NCBI GenBank assembly: GCA_016715825.1
Contig: JADJXO010000005.1
Coordinates: 113,695-177,694, forward strand
Reading direction: 5' to 3'
DNA length: 64,000 nt
Source: Nitrospira sp.
GTDB lineage: Bacteria; Nitrospirota; Nitrospiria; Nitrospirales; Nitrospiraceae
Shown here: positions 8,912-17,220 of the stretch, piece after piece
How the letters are laid out: each line of letters starts with the position of its first letter
Numbering within the stretch: the first letter of the stretch is position 1
Program-made: the position numbers and the translations under genes
Notes under the pieces: model-generated
What the model was told of the DNA's origin: nothing
The model's database searches: none
The model's input: the letters and a program-made list of their open reading frames with translations, nothing else

Positions 8912-9070
8912 TAGGGCTCATCCCATAACCCCCCAATCGAAGAGTTCGATAGGCTACAGACAGAACAGCCAGTGGAAATATTTTGGATGGAACGCGCAAT
9001 CCAATCAAAATATAAAATTGCACTGTTCGAGAGGCTCCGCCCTCGCAAGAGGCCGGAGCTTCTCTTTTTA
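8912..9070 (+). ncRNA. Candidate small RNA, repeat element copy 1
   Basis: An intergenic block closely similar to 32177-32346. Shared landmarks in order: TAGGGCTCAT, ATCGAAG, CAGAACAGC, AGTGGAAATATTTTG, ATATAAA, and a terminal hairpin GCTCCG-C-CCTC-GCAA-GAGG-C-CGGAGC followed by TTCTCTTTTT. The hairpin has a GNRA loop; the second copy keeps the pairing with wobble substitutions and a GAAA loop. This fits a short transcript ending in an intrinsic terminator. Both neighbouring genes are on the minus strand, so it is not their leader. Neither family nor target is known to me. Confidence 0.55.
9033..9070 (+). terminator. Rho-independent terminator of candidate small RNA, copy 1
   Basis: A GC-rich stem of 6 plus 4 pairs with one C/C mismatch and a GCAA tetraloop, followed by a pyrimidine tract with five consecutive T. 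No plus-strand protein gene lies just upstream, so it probably ends the small RNA. Confidence 0.7.
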
Positions 9071-9120
9071 TTATTCTGCAGCAAGAGGTCGGTGCCCATG
9101 TACCTCTTCGGGCTGCCAGC

Positions 9121-9762
9121 CTAGGAGGTTGTTCCTCCAAGGTTCATGTTGACGAGCCGGGCTAAGGCCCGTTGCCTCGTGAAGAATTCGACCGACGCAG
9201 CCGTATCGAAGAGCGATTGCTCATCCTCTTCATTTAGGAGTAGACGCAGGCTCGCCTGGAGAGCGTTCAACGTTCGATCATAGGCGTCCAGTTTAGTGCG
9301 GTACTCTTCCTCGGCTTTTACCGCGTGAGGAAATGCCGCCATGTGTTGCCGGAACCGTTCCGACGCACGCTCTTTCGAGGCCAGCAAACGGAGTAGTTTG
9401 TTTTGCCATAAGGCAAGCCGGACACTGCGGACAGCTTCGTGCGGGACAAGGGGTTTGACTATCAGATCGAAGGCGTCGTCCACCAGTGCCCTGTAGGCTT
9501 CCTGGTGATCGTCCTGACCGGCGGTGACCAGAAGCGGCACCAGCAATTGTTGCTGCTGCTTCTGTTTGAATAGACGATAGGTGGGAATAAGTGGTGGACT
9601 GATTGCGACGCTATGGTACGACCACTGCCGTAATTTCGAAGTCAGTTCATCCACCGACGCACACCGGTCGAGGGTTACATTAGGGAAATGCGAGGACAAA
9701 ATGCGAGGAAGCCGATCACGCGTATGGGCATCAGTTTCCGCAATGAGTACTACTTGTCCCAT
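9121..9762 (-). CDS. Response-regulator-like receiver protein
   Basis: A 213-residue protein whose N-terminal 120 residues follow the receiver fold: QVVLIAETDAHTRDRLPRIL, a hydrophobic VAISPPLIP strand where the phospho-acceptor Asp would sit, LLVTAGQDD, and LIVKPLVPHEAV (the conserved Lys-Pro at the fifth strand). The usual acceptor Asp appears replaced (SVAISPPL), so it may be a non-phosphorylated pseudo-receiver. The C-terminal half is helical and charged, without a DNA-binding motif. No histidine kinase gene is adjacent. Confidence 0.6.
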   Translation of the reverse strand: MGQVVLIAETDAHTRDRLPRILSSHFPNVTLDRCASVDELTSKLRQWSYHSVAISPPLIPTYRLFKQKQQQQLLVPLLVTAGQDDHQEAYRALVDDAFDLIVKPLVPHEAVRSVRLALWQNKLLRLLASKERASERFRQHMAAFPHAVKAEEEYRTKLDAYDRTLNALQASLRLLLNEEDEQSLFDTAASVEFFTRQRALARLVNMNLGGTTS

Positions 9763-10062
9763 ACAGTATCATGGCTCTCCTTCTCCATATACACGAGCTG
9801 GGAAAGTCCCTAATCGCGTGTGGAAGAGAGAAAGTATGAAATCCTAGGGTTTTATCTTGTCTTGTGATCTTCAGTGAAGACACCTTGTCTGACACCAGAC
9901 AGAATGGCCGATCGCTTTCGACACGCGCATCACCCCTCAATGAGTGCGCTATTTATATTCCGGCAGCTTGCAGCGAGACCTTGAACGGTCCTCCGTTTGC
10001 AGAGGGTCTCAGAAGACCTTTGCATCTTGCTGAGAGTCTCACCTCGTTGTACGGAGGAATTC
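9763..10062. other. Divergent intergenic region
   Basis: Three hundred bases between the divergently transcribed receiver-like protein and the membrane protein. It should hold both promoters, but I could not single out a convincing -35/-10 pair. No other gene seen. Confidence 0.35.
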
Positions 10063-11028
10063 ATGCGAATGGAACGAACTGTTGAGCAATGGTCGATTGG
10101 ACGGGTGCGGGTGCGGTGGAGTGCGATCTTCGCTGGATGGGCCGTCGGGTTGGCCGTGCAGTTGGTATTGACACTCCTCGGGCTGGCCCTTGGAGCCTGG
10201 TCGATAGATCTCAAAGAGGCGGATCCGGAGGCAGGCATGCCGGTGGGAACGGGAATTTGGACCGGGCTTTCCATCCTCACCTCTGCATTCATTGGCGGGT
10301 ATATCACCGCGCGCATGTCAGGCAGTCCCTTGCGAAGCGATGGCATTTACCATGGTGTGATTGTATGGGGCGTCAACTGGCTCGTCTTCGCCTGGCTGAC
10401 TACGACAGCCATGGCCACCCTCTTGGGCGGCGTCTTCTCCGCCTTCGGCACCACACTCCAGAGTCTGGGTCAAGGTGCGACGACAGCCGTCTCGGCGGCT
10501 GCTTCGAAATTGAGCGACGGCACGATGCCTCTATCTATGGACCAGCTGCGTCGCCAGGTGGAATCAACGCTGGCTGCCACGGGAAAGAAGGAACTTCAGC
10601 CGGGAGAGATGCGAAAGGATGCCGAGCGCGTAGCCAACGCATCGCGGAGTGGGCAACCTCCGCAACAGACGGGTGATTCAGCGCTTCAAGAATTGCAACA
10701 AAAACTGATGGCGTTAGACCGTGATGCGGCGGTCAATGTCATGACAAACAAGATGGGCATGACTGAACCGCAGGCCAGGCAGGTGGTTCAATCGACGATC
10801 GGCTTTATTGAGCCACTGAAAGATAAGGTGCAGCAGGTTAAGGAACAATCGCTCGAAGCTAGCAATCGCGCACTCGAACGTCTTGGGACCATGGCGATGT
10901 GGCTCGCTGTATTGGCGCTTATCACACTGGGGCTTTCGATTGCCGGTGGCATCACGGGCACATCGGAATCGCCCACAGGAGAAATGCTGGCCGAGCAGTA
11001 TAGTGCGGAGGTTCGACGAGCAAGCTGA
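10063..11028 (+). CDS. Integral membrane protein with Gly-rich N-terminal bundle
   Basis: A 321-residue protein; ATG at 10063 has GGAGG five bases upstream. The N-terminal 140 residues hold about three transmembrane helices (IFAGWAVGLAVQLVLTLLGL, GLSILTSAFIGGYITARMSG, IVWGVNWLVFAWLTTTAMA). A soluble, Gln/Ala-rich linker (about 160-265) follows, then a last helix MWLAVLALITLGLSIAGGI. The segment RWSAIFAGWAVGLAVQLVL resembles a widespread uncharacterised family of bacterial membrane proteins. Function unknown. Confidence 0.72.
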   Translation: MRMERTVEQWSIGRVRVRWSAIFAGWAVGLAVQLVLTLLGLALGAWSIDLKEADPEAGMPVGTGIWTGLSILTSAFIGGYITARMSGSPLRSDGIYHGVIVWGVNWLVFAWLTTTAMATLLGGVFSAFGTTLQSLGQGATTAVSAAASKLSDGTMPLSMDQLRRQVESTLAATGKKELQPGEMRKDAERVANASRSGQPPQQTGDSALQELQQKLMALDRDAAVNVMTNKMGMTEPQARQVVQSTIGFIEPLKDKVQQVKEQSLEASNRALERLGTMAMWLAVLALITLGLSIAGGITGTSESPTGEMLAEQYSAEVRRAS

Positions 11029-11226
11029 TTCAGTCGAGCAGGATGCGTCCCCCAGGCGGCCAGGAAGCCCACTGCTACTGCTGGCCGCTTTCATACCCAT
11101 ACGGTCGATGGGAGTTGCTCATCCGTCAGGCGTCAGCTACCTATGCGATTTCCCAGTGTGAATTACAGGAAAACCATATTATAGAAATGATTATCGAAAC
11201 CTGGCTTATTTCTAGGGATCTGGGCT

Positions 11227-11418
11227 ATGTGGTACCTCTTAATTGTTATGCTAATGGCACCTCTTGATTTCGACCGCGCTACGGTTCTAGACACCTTTGT
11301 GACGTATGAGGAGTGTAAGCCGGAACGGGATCGAGTGGGATTTGAAATGGCAGAAAGCTATCCGAACGAGAATGATTTTCGAATCGTTTGCCAATATCAA
11401 GAACCTCCATGGGACTAA
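11227..11418 (+). CDS. Hypothetical protein, 63 aa
   Basis: A short frame with a hydrophobic start (MWYLLIVMLMAPL) and a polar remainder that includes TYEECKPERDRVGFEMAES and a second Cys in FRIVCQYQEPP. The hydrophobic start could act as an export signal or anchor, with the two Cys forming a disulfide outside. The ribosome site is weak. The composition looks protein-like and I consider it likely real, but no function can be given. Confidence 0.5.
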   Translation: MWYLLIVMLMAPLDFDRATVLDTFVTYEECKPERDRVGFEMAESYPNENDFRIVCQYQEPPWD

Positions 11419-11626
11419 GATACGGGATGGGGGAGTCAAATAGCGTATTAACTGGGCCGGGAATCATGGCCCAATCAGTGGATTTAGGTTCAATTTGGGA
11501 TAAGACAAAAGAAGCATTAGAACCGTTTTTAAGTCCACTTTAAGCATTATTCCTATCACGGATAAATTTCTAGAGATAAACTATTTCGTTTCTGTCTTTG
11601 ACCAGGTCTCGGTCGGCGACAGAAAT

Positions 11627-12685
11627 ATGGGGGTCAATGCAATGAACATGCGCTCGTCAGTCCAATCGAAATCGGAGCCTGCTGAAGGAATCCGTCAAGC
11701 CTCCCGCGGCAAGAGGATCATGGATTTGACGACGAGTCGGTCGACTCTTCGGCAGCTGCACACGCATGCCGCACGGAATGGCGAACCGGGCACTGTGACG
11801 CAGACGCAGGAAGAGCGTTTGGCGAAGGGATTGGGATGGTTCGGCATCGGACTGGGCCTCATGGAATTGGTGGCTCCGCATCAATGTGCGCGGATGGCTG
11901 GCCTGCCTTCCGGACATCGCCCACTCATTCGAGTTATGGGCCTGCGCGAGATGGCCAGCGGATTCGGCATTGTCACTCAATCGACATCGGCCGCAGCCGT
12001 CTGGTCGCGGGTGGTTGGCGATATGGTTGACCTGGCCTGTCTCAGCGCCGCCTTCCTGTCTCGCCGTGCCGATCGGAGCCGGTTAACCACTACGCTCGCT
12101 GCAGTCGTAGGAGCGACTGTGCTCGACGTCGTGACGGCGCAACAGCTGAGCCGCGGCGTCAAAACTCGGAACGGTGCTGTCCGTGTGACAGCAAGCACCG
12201 TCATCGATCGCAGTCGCGAAGAGCTGTATCGTTTCTGGAGAGAGTTTTCCAACCTGCCCCGTTTTATGAAGCATGTCCGGCAGGTGGACATCCATGACGA
12301 GCAACGCTCCCATTGGGTCGCCATAGGACCTGCTGAGGCAAGGATCGAATGGGATGCACAGATAATCGAAGATCTTCCCGATGAGATCATCGCGTGGCGA
12401 TCGATCGACGGCGCCGTTATTGATCAGGCCGGGACGGTCCGTTTTGAGCCGGCGATAGGCAATCGAGGGACCGTCGTGACAGTCGATATGGAGTATCGCC
12501 TCCCGCTTGGAACGGTGGGGGCGGCTGTGGCGGCATGGTTCGGCAAAGATCCAAGTCAAACGGTCAAGATGGATCTCCGGCGGTTCAAACAGATAATGGA
12601 AACGGGGGATGTGATCACGACGAAAGGGCAACCGGCGGGCAGAGAGGAAAGTACGTCGTGGAAATATGATCGCGCCGTGCGATGA
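11627..12685 (+). CDS. SRPBCC (START-like) domain protein with membrane N-terminus
   Basis: A 352-residue protein. The N-terminal half has hydrophobic helices (GWFGIGLGLMELVAPHQ, VVGDMVDLACLSAAFLS, TLAAVVGATVLDVVTAQQ). The C-terminal half is a polyketide cyclase/SRPBCC domain: VRVTASTVIDRSREELYRFW, NLPRFMKHV, DEIIAWRSIDG, FEPAIGNRGTVVTVDMEY. Start choice is uncertain: 11627, 11642 and 11720 (after AAGAGG) all begin with ATG in frame. It lies 53 bases before a zinc alcohol dehydrogenase, and the two are probably co-transcribed. The SRPBCC fold binds hydrophobic ligands; the ligand is unknown. Confidence 0.78.
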   Translation: MGVNAMNMRSSVQSKSEPAEGIRQASRGKRIMDLTTSRSTLRQLHTHAARNGEPGTVTQTQEERLAKGLGWFGIGLGLMELVAPHQCARMAGLPSGHRPLIRVMGLREMASGFGIVTQSTSAAAVWSRVVGDMVDLACLSAAFLSRRADRSRLTTTLAAVVGATVLDVVTAQQLSRGVKTRNGAVRVTASTVIDRSREELYRFWREFSNLPRFMKHVRQVDIHDEQRSHWVAIGPAEARIEWDAQIIEDLPDEIIAWRSIDGAVIDQAGTVRFEPAIGNRGTVVTVDMEYRLPLGTVGAAVAAWFGKDPSQTVKMDLRRFKQIMETGDVITTKGQPAGREESTSWKYDRAVR

Positions 12686-12738
12686 CCGGCTGGTGCGGAG
12701 GGCTCATGTGCGTCTAGGTGCCGCATGTTGGAGGAACC

Positions 12739-13905
12739 ATGAAAGCCAATTGTTGGTATGGCAAGCGGGACATGAGGGTCGTCGACGTCCCTGATCCCAC
12801 CATTCTGAACAGGCACGATGCCATCGTAAAGGTCACGTCTACCGCCATCTGCGGTTCGGAGCTGCATTTATACAACGATTTCGTCCCCACCATGGAACAG
12901 GGCGATATCATGGGACACGAGTTCATGGGCGAGATCATAGAAGTGGGCCCCGCCGTGAAAGACCGCCGAGTCGGAGATCGTGTCGTCGTGGCCTTTCCGA
13001 TTTCGTGCGGGCACTGTTTCTTTTGTAAAAAAGAGCTCTATTCATTATGTGAGAATTCCAATCCTAACGCATGGATGGCTGAAAAACTGTTCGGCCATTC
13101 TCCAGCCGGCATCTATGGATATTCCCATCTCACGGGCGGTTTTGCGGGTGGCCAAGCTGAATATGTACGCGTCCCGTTTGTGGATGTGGGAACCGTCAAG
13201 ATCGAGACTGGATTCACGGACGAACAGGTCCTTTTTCTTTCCGACATCTTTCCGACCGGCTATATGGCGGCGGAGCAGTGCAATATTCAGGAAGGCGACA
13301 CGGTCGCCATTTGGGGATGCGGTCCTGTCGGGCAATTCGCAATTCGCAGCGCCTTCCTATTGGGTGCCGAGCGGGTTATCGCGATCGATCGTTTTCCGGA
13401 GCGCCTGCACATGGCTCGCGACGGCGGCGCCGATACCATCAATTATGAAGAGGCCGACGGCTATGACCTGCTGATGCAGGTGACCGGTGGACGAGGACCG
13501 GACTCTTGTATCGATGCGGTGGGTTTAGAGGCACACATGCCGGGTCCGTTGTATTACTACGATCGCCTCAAACAAGCCATGATGTCCGAATCCGATCGGC
13601 CGATCGCCTTGCGCCAAGCCATCATGGCCTGCCGGAACGGCGGCACGGTGTCCGTCCCCGGCGTCTATGGGGGGATGATCGACAAGATGCCGATGGGAGC
13701 CGTCATGAATAAGGCCCTGACCATTAAGACGGGCCAGACCCATGCGCAGCATTATTTCAAACCGCTGCTCGAACGGATTGGAAAGGGTGAGATCGACCCC
13801 AGCTTTGTGGTGACGCACCGGATGAAGCTCGCCGATGCCCCTCAAGGCTTCGACATCTTCAATCGCAAAGAAGATGGGTGCATAAAGATTGTGATGACGC
13901 CCTAA
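12739..13905 (+). CDS. Zinc-dependent alcohol dehydrogenase
   Basis: A 388-residue medium-chain dehydrogenase; ATG at 12739 has GGAGG with good spacing. Catalytic zinc ligands are visible as C38 (AICGSEL) and H60-E61 (GHEFMGE). The structural zinc loop has C90, C93, C96 and C104 (CGHCFFCKKELYSLC). The NAD-binding motif is IWGCGPVGQFA. Length and the long insert around residues 105-140 resemble glutathione-independent formaldehyde dehydrogenases and related class enzymes; the exact substrate is not determinable. A hairpin terminator follows. Confidence 0.88.
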   Translation: MKANCWYGKRDMRVVDVPDPTILNRHDAIVKVTSTAICGSELHLYNDFVPTMEQGDIMGHEFMGEIIEVGPAVKDRRVGDRVVVAFPISCGHCFFCKKELYSLCENSNPNAWMAEKLFGHSPAGIYGYSHLTGGFAGGQAEYVRVPFVDVGTVKIETGFTDEQVLFLSDIFPTGYMAAEQCNIQEGDTVAIWGCGPVGQFAIRSAFLLGAERVIAIDRFPERLHMARDGGADTINYEEADGYDLLMQVTGGRGPDSCIDAVGLEAHMPGPLYYYDRLKQAMMSESDRPIALRQAIMACRNGGTVSVPGVYGGMIDKMPMGAVMNKALTIKTGQTHAQHYFKPLLERIGKGEIDPSFVVTHRMKLADAPQGFDIFNRKEDGCIKIVMTP

Positions 13906-13961
13906 CAGTGTCGCGATATGGCGCCGAACGGTCGCGGATGGGTTATATACAGAAGGGTTTA

Positions 13962-13993
13962 CAGAAAGGCGCTTCGCCGTCTGAAGTTTTTTT
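13962..13993 (+). terminator. Rho-independent terminator after the alcohol dehydrogenase
   Basis: A stem CAGA...TCTG enclosing GGCG-CTT-CGCC, with a small internal loop, followed shortly by seven T. It lies 57 bases after the dehydrogenase stop codon. Confidence 0.6.
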
Positions 13994-14150
13994 CTGGTGC
14001 GCCCATTCAAGTGCCTTCCAAAGGATTGAAAGACACTTATAGCCATAATCGCAGTGCTTGATCCTATGGCTCTACACTTCGCCCATGTCGATTCGCTTCT
14101 TTTTCTAAACCCACTCTGGCCTAGCCCGAGGCAAAGGATTAGGGATGATC

Positions 14151-14403
14151 ATGAAAATCTATCTGGACACAGTCAACGTTCAGCGATAACCATCGGGTTG
14201 TTGAACGGCGTGCAAACGATCCCTCCTTGGATGTCGAGGAAGGCTGAAGTTTCAAAAAAATGCCTCATGCAGTATGCCAGATTATAAACGGACTTATTTG
14301 CGCCGAGGTCGTCAGAGTGGAAGCTGATACCATGGCGAAGGCGGTGAAGCAGGGGAAAGAGCTCGCTAAGCTCTACCAAAACATCGTGGCTAATGTCCAC
14401 TGA
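14151..14403 (+). pseudogene. Relic of a transaldolase/fructose-6-phosphate aldolase gene (N-terminal part)
   Basis: A normal-looking start (ATGAAAATCTATCTGGAC, reading MKIYLDTVNVQ) matches the start of the small transaldolase family (MKIYLDTANV). The frame breaks at once. Pieces of the family then continue in other frames: IGLLNGVQT, then PSLDVEEG, a stop, and SFKKMPHAVCQIINGLICAE followed by VVRVEADTMAKAVKQGKELAKLYQNIVANVH and a stop. The order matches the family (GLLDGVTTNPSL, then SAEVVS, then EGRELAKIHKNIVVK). At least two indels and two stops are present, and everything after about residue 80 is gone, including the catalytic Lys region. It cannot be active. Confidence 0.75.
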
Positions 14404-14491
14404 TCTTCGAAATGAACAATGCGACTAACGCCTGCCCCGCCGAAAGGATCAATGTGAATGAGGTCGCTTGACAGACCAACCTTGAGTTCTG

Positions 14492-14956
14492 CTATTCCTT
14501 CCCCTCAAGTTTCTCCCGCGGAGTAACTGGAATTTCGTAAAACTCGTAAATCAGCATTTGTTGTCGTTGGTCGCTAAAATCCGGCCAATGATTTTTGTCG
14601 AAGCCAGGCGCATTCTTGAGATCTCGTTTACTGACATCTAGCACAATCCCTTTGCCACTGGGAGTGAAGGTAATCGCTTCCCAAGGAACGATGAAATACT
14701 TATCCTTGATGCCAACAACTCCTCCAAAATCCAGTACAGCATACTGAATATATCCTCCAACAGGGTCAAGGACCAGATCCTTAATAGTGCCTAAGTTCTT
14801 GGCATCTATGCCCTCAACTTTCATTCCAACTATTTCGCTAGCTTTAAGAACTGCTGTTTTGTCGCGTGCTTCGACTGAGGCTGTCATCATAGTCACTAAA
14901 ACCAGCAGAAAAAGAATTAGAGAATTCCGCTTCCGCAATCCAGATCCTTTCGCCAT
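14492..14956 (-). CDS. Exported PRC-barrel domain protein
   Basis: A 154-residue protein with a GGAGGAAG site before the ATG at 14956 and a signal peptide ending near SVEA. The PRC-barrel is plain: LKASEIVGMKVEGIDAKNLG, TIKDLVLDPVGGYIQYAVLD, then GIKDKYFIVPWEAI. PRC-barrels are small beta-barrels found in ribosome-maturation and photosynthetic-centre proteins and in many exported stress proteins. The function here is unknown, but location in a cluster of small stress proteins is consistent with an envelope role. Confidence 0.85.
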   Translation of the reverse strand: MAKGSGLRKRNSLILFLLVLVTMMTASVEARDKTAVLKASEIVGMKVEGIDAKNLGTIKDLVLDPVGGYIQYAVLDFGGVVGIKDKYFIVPWEAITFTPSGKGIVLDVSKRDLKNAPGFDKNHWPDFSDQRQQMLIYEFYEIPVTPREKLEGKE

Positions 14957-15418
14957 GGCTTCCTCCATATTCGATACTCAATCTATCATAGAGGATTATC
15001 TCACTAGCCCTGCTAGTAAAAGCCAGTGTTTAGACATGCACAGGAACGTTTCTATGAGACCTCAGTACAGCCATGAAACAAAAGGGTGTAAGCGAGTCTA
15101 ATAATCCTGGTAAGTGAGCGTAATCATTCGCTAGACGGTAGGTGTTAGGATGACTTCAGCATGGAAGCATGCGCGACAACTCCTTCGTCTTGCCTGCGAT
15201 CTGCTCTGATTGAAGGCAGCTGACCGTAGTTCACCAACACTGGTTCGCTTATTCATTAGTGTGCCTAGTGGCTCTCGATTCCTCATCAATAGCTCTGCTT
15301 AAGAGTGTGATGAGCGGGAAGGAAGAGCCGGGGACAGACACTCGTCAACATAATCGAATTGAAGTAAGTGCCTTCCCCGGACAACATGATGATCAATGTG
15401 TTACTTTGCTCTTCCTCG
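14957..15418. other. Intergenic, no supported gene
   Basis: About 460 bases between two minus-strand genes. Open frames here have no ribosome site and no protein-like composition. I see no repeat or hairpin terminator that I can defend. Confidence 0.4.
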
Positions 15419-15847
15419 TTAGCGTAAATCTTTTAACGTAGTCGGCGCTTCTACTTCCTTTGTCTTTTTCGGAATACTCAATTCATCTGCCTTTGGCATT
15501 TCCTGCAATTTTTTAATGGCATCCGCGTCGCCGCGAGATGTCAGCTGTGCCGCGATCGCATCGCCCACTTTGACACGGGATTCCAATTTGGTTTCTGGAG
15601 TTACGCGCATGTGCGCTTCATTGCCGTTAGGCATTTTAATCCAGTAGTTTTCTTCAATTTTCACAATCTCTCCCACAACGTCACGACAGGGCGACGATGT
15701 CGAACATTTATCAGACTTCGGGAATTTCGGGGTCAACTGTTCCGTTGATACTGTATCGTCACCCGCTGCCGCTGCGGTAGACAGGCAAATACTTCCGGCA
15801 AGACCGAATCCTGCAATAAGGAGAGTGGATGCGATAAAGAGTTTCAT
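15419..15847 (-). CDS. Periplasmic protein with C-terminal beta-rich domain (paralogue of the 4-kb gene)
   Basis: A 142-residue secreted protein; ATG at 15847 has GGAGG before it, and the signal peptide ends near STAAAAGD. Two Cys (CSTSSPC) sit in the mature N-terminal part. The beta domain reads VVGEIVKIEENYWIKMPNGN, VTPETKLESRVKVGDAIAAQ, then TSRGDADAI. It matches the C-terminal domain at 3969-4481 in order and spacing. The tail is Lys/Glu-rich. Function unknown; likely a periplasmic metal- or polymer-binding small domain, as inference only. Confidence 0.65.
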   Translation of the reverse strand: MKLFIASTLLIAGFGLAGSICLSTAAAAGDDTVSTEQLTPKFPKSDKCSTSSPCRDVVGEIVKIEENYWIKMPNGNEAHMRVTPETKLESRVKVGDAIAAQLTSRGDADAIKKLQEMPKADELSIPKKTKEVEAPTTLKDLR

Positions 15848-15974
15848 AGATCCTCCATTGAAAACATTATTTGATGATAATTGCATACACCGTTTCAGCT
15901 TCTTTCTCTCACCCTAACCACTTCCATCACAGTCTGATACTGGGATGAATCATGATCGGTTAAACCCTAGTTCA

Positions 15975-16079
15975 ATGCGAATACCGACAGATGAGGCGTT
16001 TCAAGCGAAGTTTAATGTCCTGGGGGAGCTGGTGAAACATCACATCGAGGAAGAAGAGATGTTACCCAAGGCACAATAG
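15975..16079 (+). pseudogene. Hemerythrin C-terminal relic
   Basis: A 34-codon frame reads AFQAKFNVLGELVKHHIEEE followed by EMLPKAQ and a stop. This aligns with the tail of the intact hemerythrin at 6839-7348 (YKAKFTVLSELVKHHVDEEE). The first three quarters of the domain are absent, so the iron site cannot form. It appears to be what remains of a second hemerythrin gene. Confidence 0.7.
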
Positions 16080-16429
16080 CGAGAACTTATCAAAATGGCG
16101 TAACCAACTGAAAACTGGATAGATCAGATGATTTGGAATATTTGTTACTCTTCGTTCGTCCATCCCGAACGGGGGACGCGAACGTATTTCGGTGCTGTGA
16201 CAGGAAATCCCTACAACATTTAGAACTTCGCCGAAGCCCCGTCATTTTTCAAAGGCAGAGATTAATTGAACAGCGCAATTTCTCTATTTTGTCATTGATA
16301 GTGTTACCGCCACCTGTTCAAAATATTTGGACTCTTACGTTATGGAATATTCACCTGGGCCGGTATTCGGAAAGGCCCTGAAGCTGACAGAAAGGCGCGA
16401 GCGAGATGGATCATTGAGCTAGAGAGAGA
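16080..16429. other. Intergenic, no supported gene
   Basis: About 350 bases after the hemerythrin relic. An 82-codon plus-strand frame from 16133 has no ribosome site and an implausible composition. No RNA gene or repeat recognised. Confidence 0.35.
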
Positions 16430-16894
16430 TCAGTGCACCTTCCATGCTCGTGGATTACTCTTACGGGGAGGCGGGTCTTGCACGGCTATCAAGGATTTGC
16501 ACTCAGGACAATGAAGAAACCGTTTCCGGGGCTGCAAGGTCGTCATCTTTTTTCTATCCGCGCAGGCGGTGCATAGATAGTGAATAGGCACGCCATCCGT
16601 CGTGACGGCCTTTAATTTGAACGCGAGAGCTTTAGTCGGAAATTCAACAAGCTCATAGCTTTGCATTTGAGTCTTCCAGTCCTCAACATTACCCAGTTGC
16701 GTTTCAAGTTCCCGCACTTGTTGAGCCAGTGTGTCATGGCTCGCTATTGCAGCCGAATTGGCACACATTATCTTCATTTCGACGTCGCTAACTGCTGCCA
16801 AAACTTCATTGTGATTGGGCAGATCCTGAGAAGCCTTGATAATGTCCAGGAGTGTTTTTACGCTCTGGAGGGCAACGGTAAACTCGAGATACAT
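16430..16894 (-). CDS. Zinc-ribbon hypothetical protein, 154 aa
   Basis: The first 70 residues are helical, with a coiled-coil-like stretch (DTLAQQVRELETQLGNVEDW). The C-terminal half holds a zinc ribbon: LCTACADRKK, then RKRFLHCPECKSLI, giving two C-x-x-C pairs 20 residues apart. TAA sits three bases before the ATG in frame, which fixes the start. The layout resembles phage- and plasmid-associated zinc-ribbon proteins; function unknown. Confidence 0.68.
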   Translation of the reverse strand: MYLEFTVALQSVKTLLDIIKASQDLPNHNEVLAAVSDVEMKIMCANSAAIASHDTLAQQVRELETQLGNVEDWKTQMQSYELVEFPTKALAFKLKAVTTDGVPIHYLCTACADRKKMTTLQPRKRFLHCPECKSLIAVQDPPPRKSNPRAWKVH

Positions 16895-17053
16895 CCTTTA
16901 ATTTGTGACACAGTCCTTCACAAAATGGAAACTAATGTAGAGTTCCATATCAGATAAACGTTGTTGTCCTCGCTCGTAGTGCCGTTCAAGGTATTTACCC
17001 AGTTCTCTATTTAAGCGTCCCTCGCCAAAGTAATACGAGCATAGGAGGCAATC

Positions 17054-17197
17054 ATGGATGAAAAGAAATGTGCTCACCCCCAGTGCAAGTGTTCAGTGTC
17101 TGCGGAGAAAGAATTCTGTTCTGACGAATGTCGCAAAGCCCATACGAAGGGCAGTGATTGCGCTTGCCATCATTCAGGCTGTCACTCCACCCGTTAA
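17054..17197 (+). CDS. Metallothionein-like Cys-rich protein (copy 2)
   Basis: A 47-residue protein with ATAGGAGG before the ATG. Nine Cys and several His are spread as KCAHPQCKC, FCSDECRKAH and CACHHSGCH. It matches the gene at 5045-5185 residue for residue in the FCSDEC core, and the KCAHPQC start is shared. Bacterial metallothioneins of this kind bind Zn, Cd or Cu. A possible 56-residue frame follows 23 bases downstream. Confidence 0.82.
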   Translation: MDEKKCAHPQCKCSVSAEKEFCSDECRKAHTKGSDCACHHSGCHSTR

Positions 17198-17220
17198 TTT
17201 AGCGAATATGCCATTCAAAT

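Noticed and set aside
11977..12631. Long minus-strand frames opposite the SRPBCC gene
   Set aside because: Shadows of a recognised plus-strand domain.
16898..17098. Minus-strand 66-codon frame upstream of the zinc-ribbon gene, reading YYFGEGRLNRELGKYLERHY
   Set aside because: Text looks protein-like and ends three bases before the next ATG, but its 5' part is antisense to the metallothionein and no start with a ribosome site is visible.
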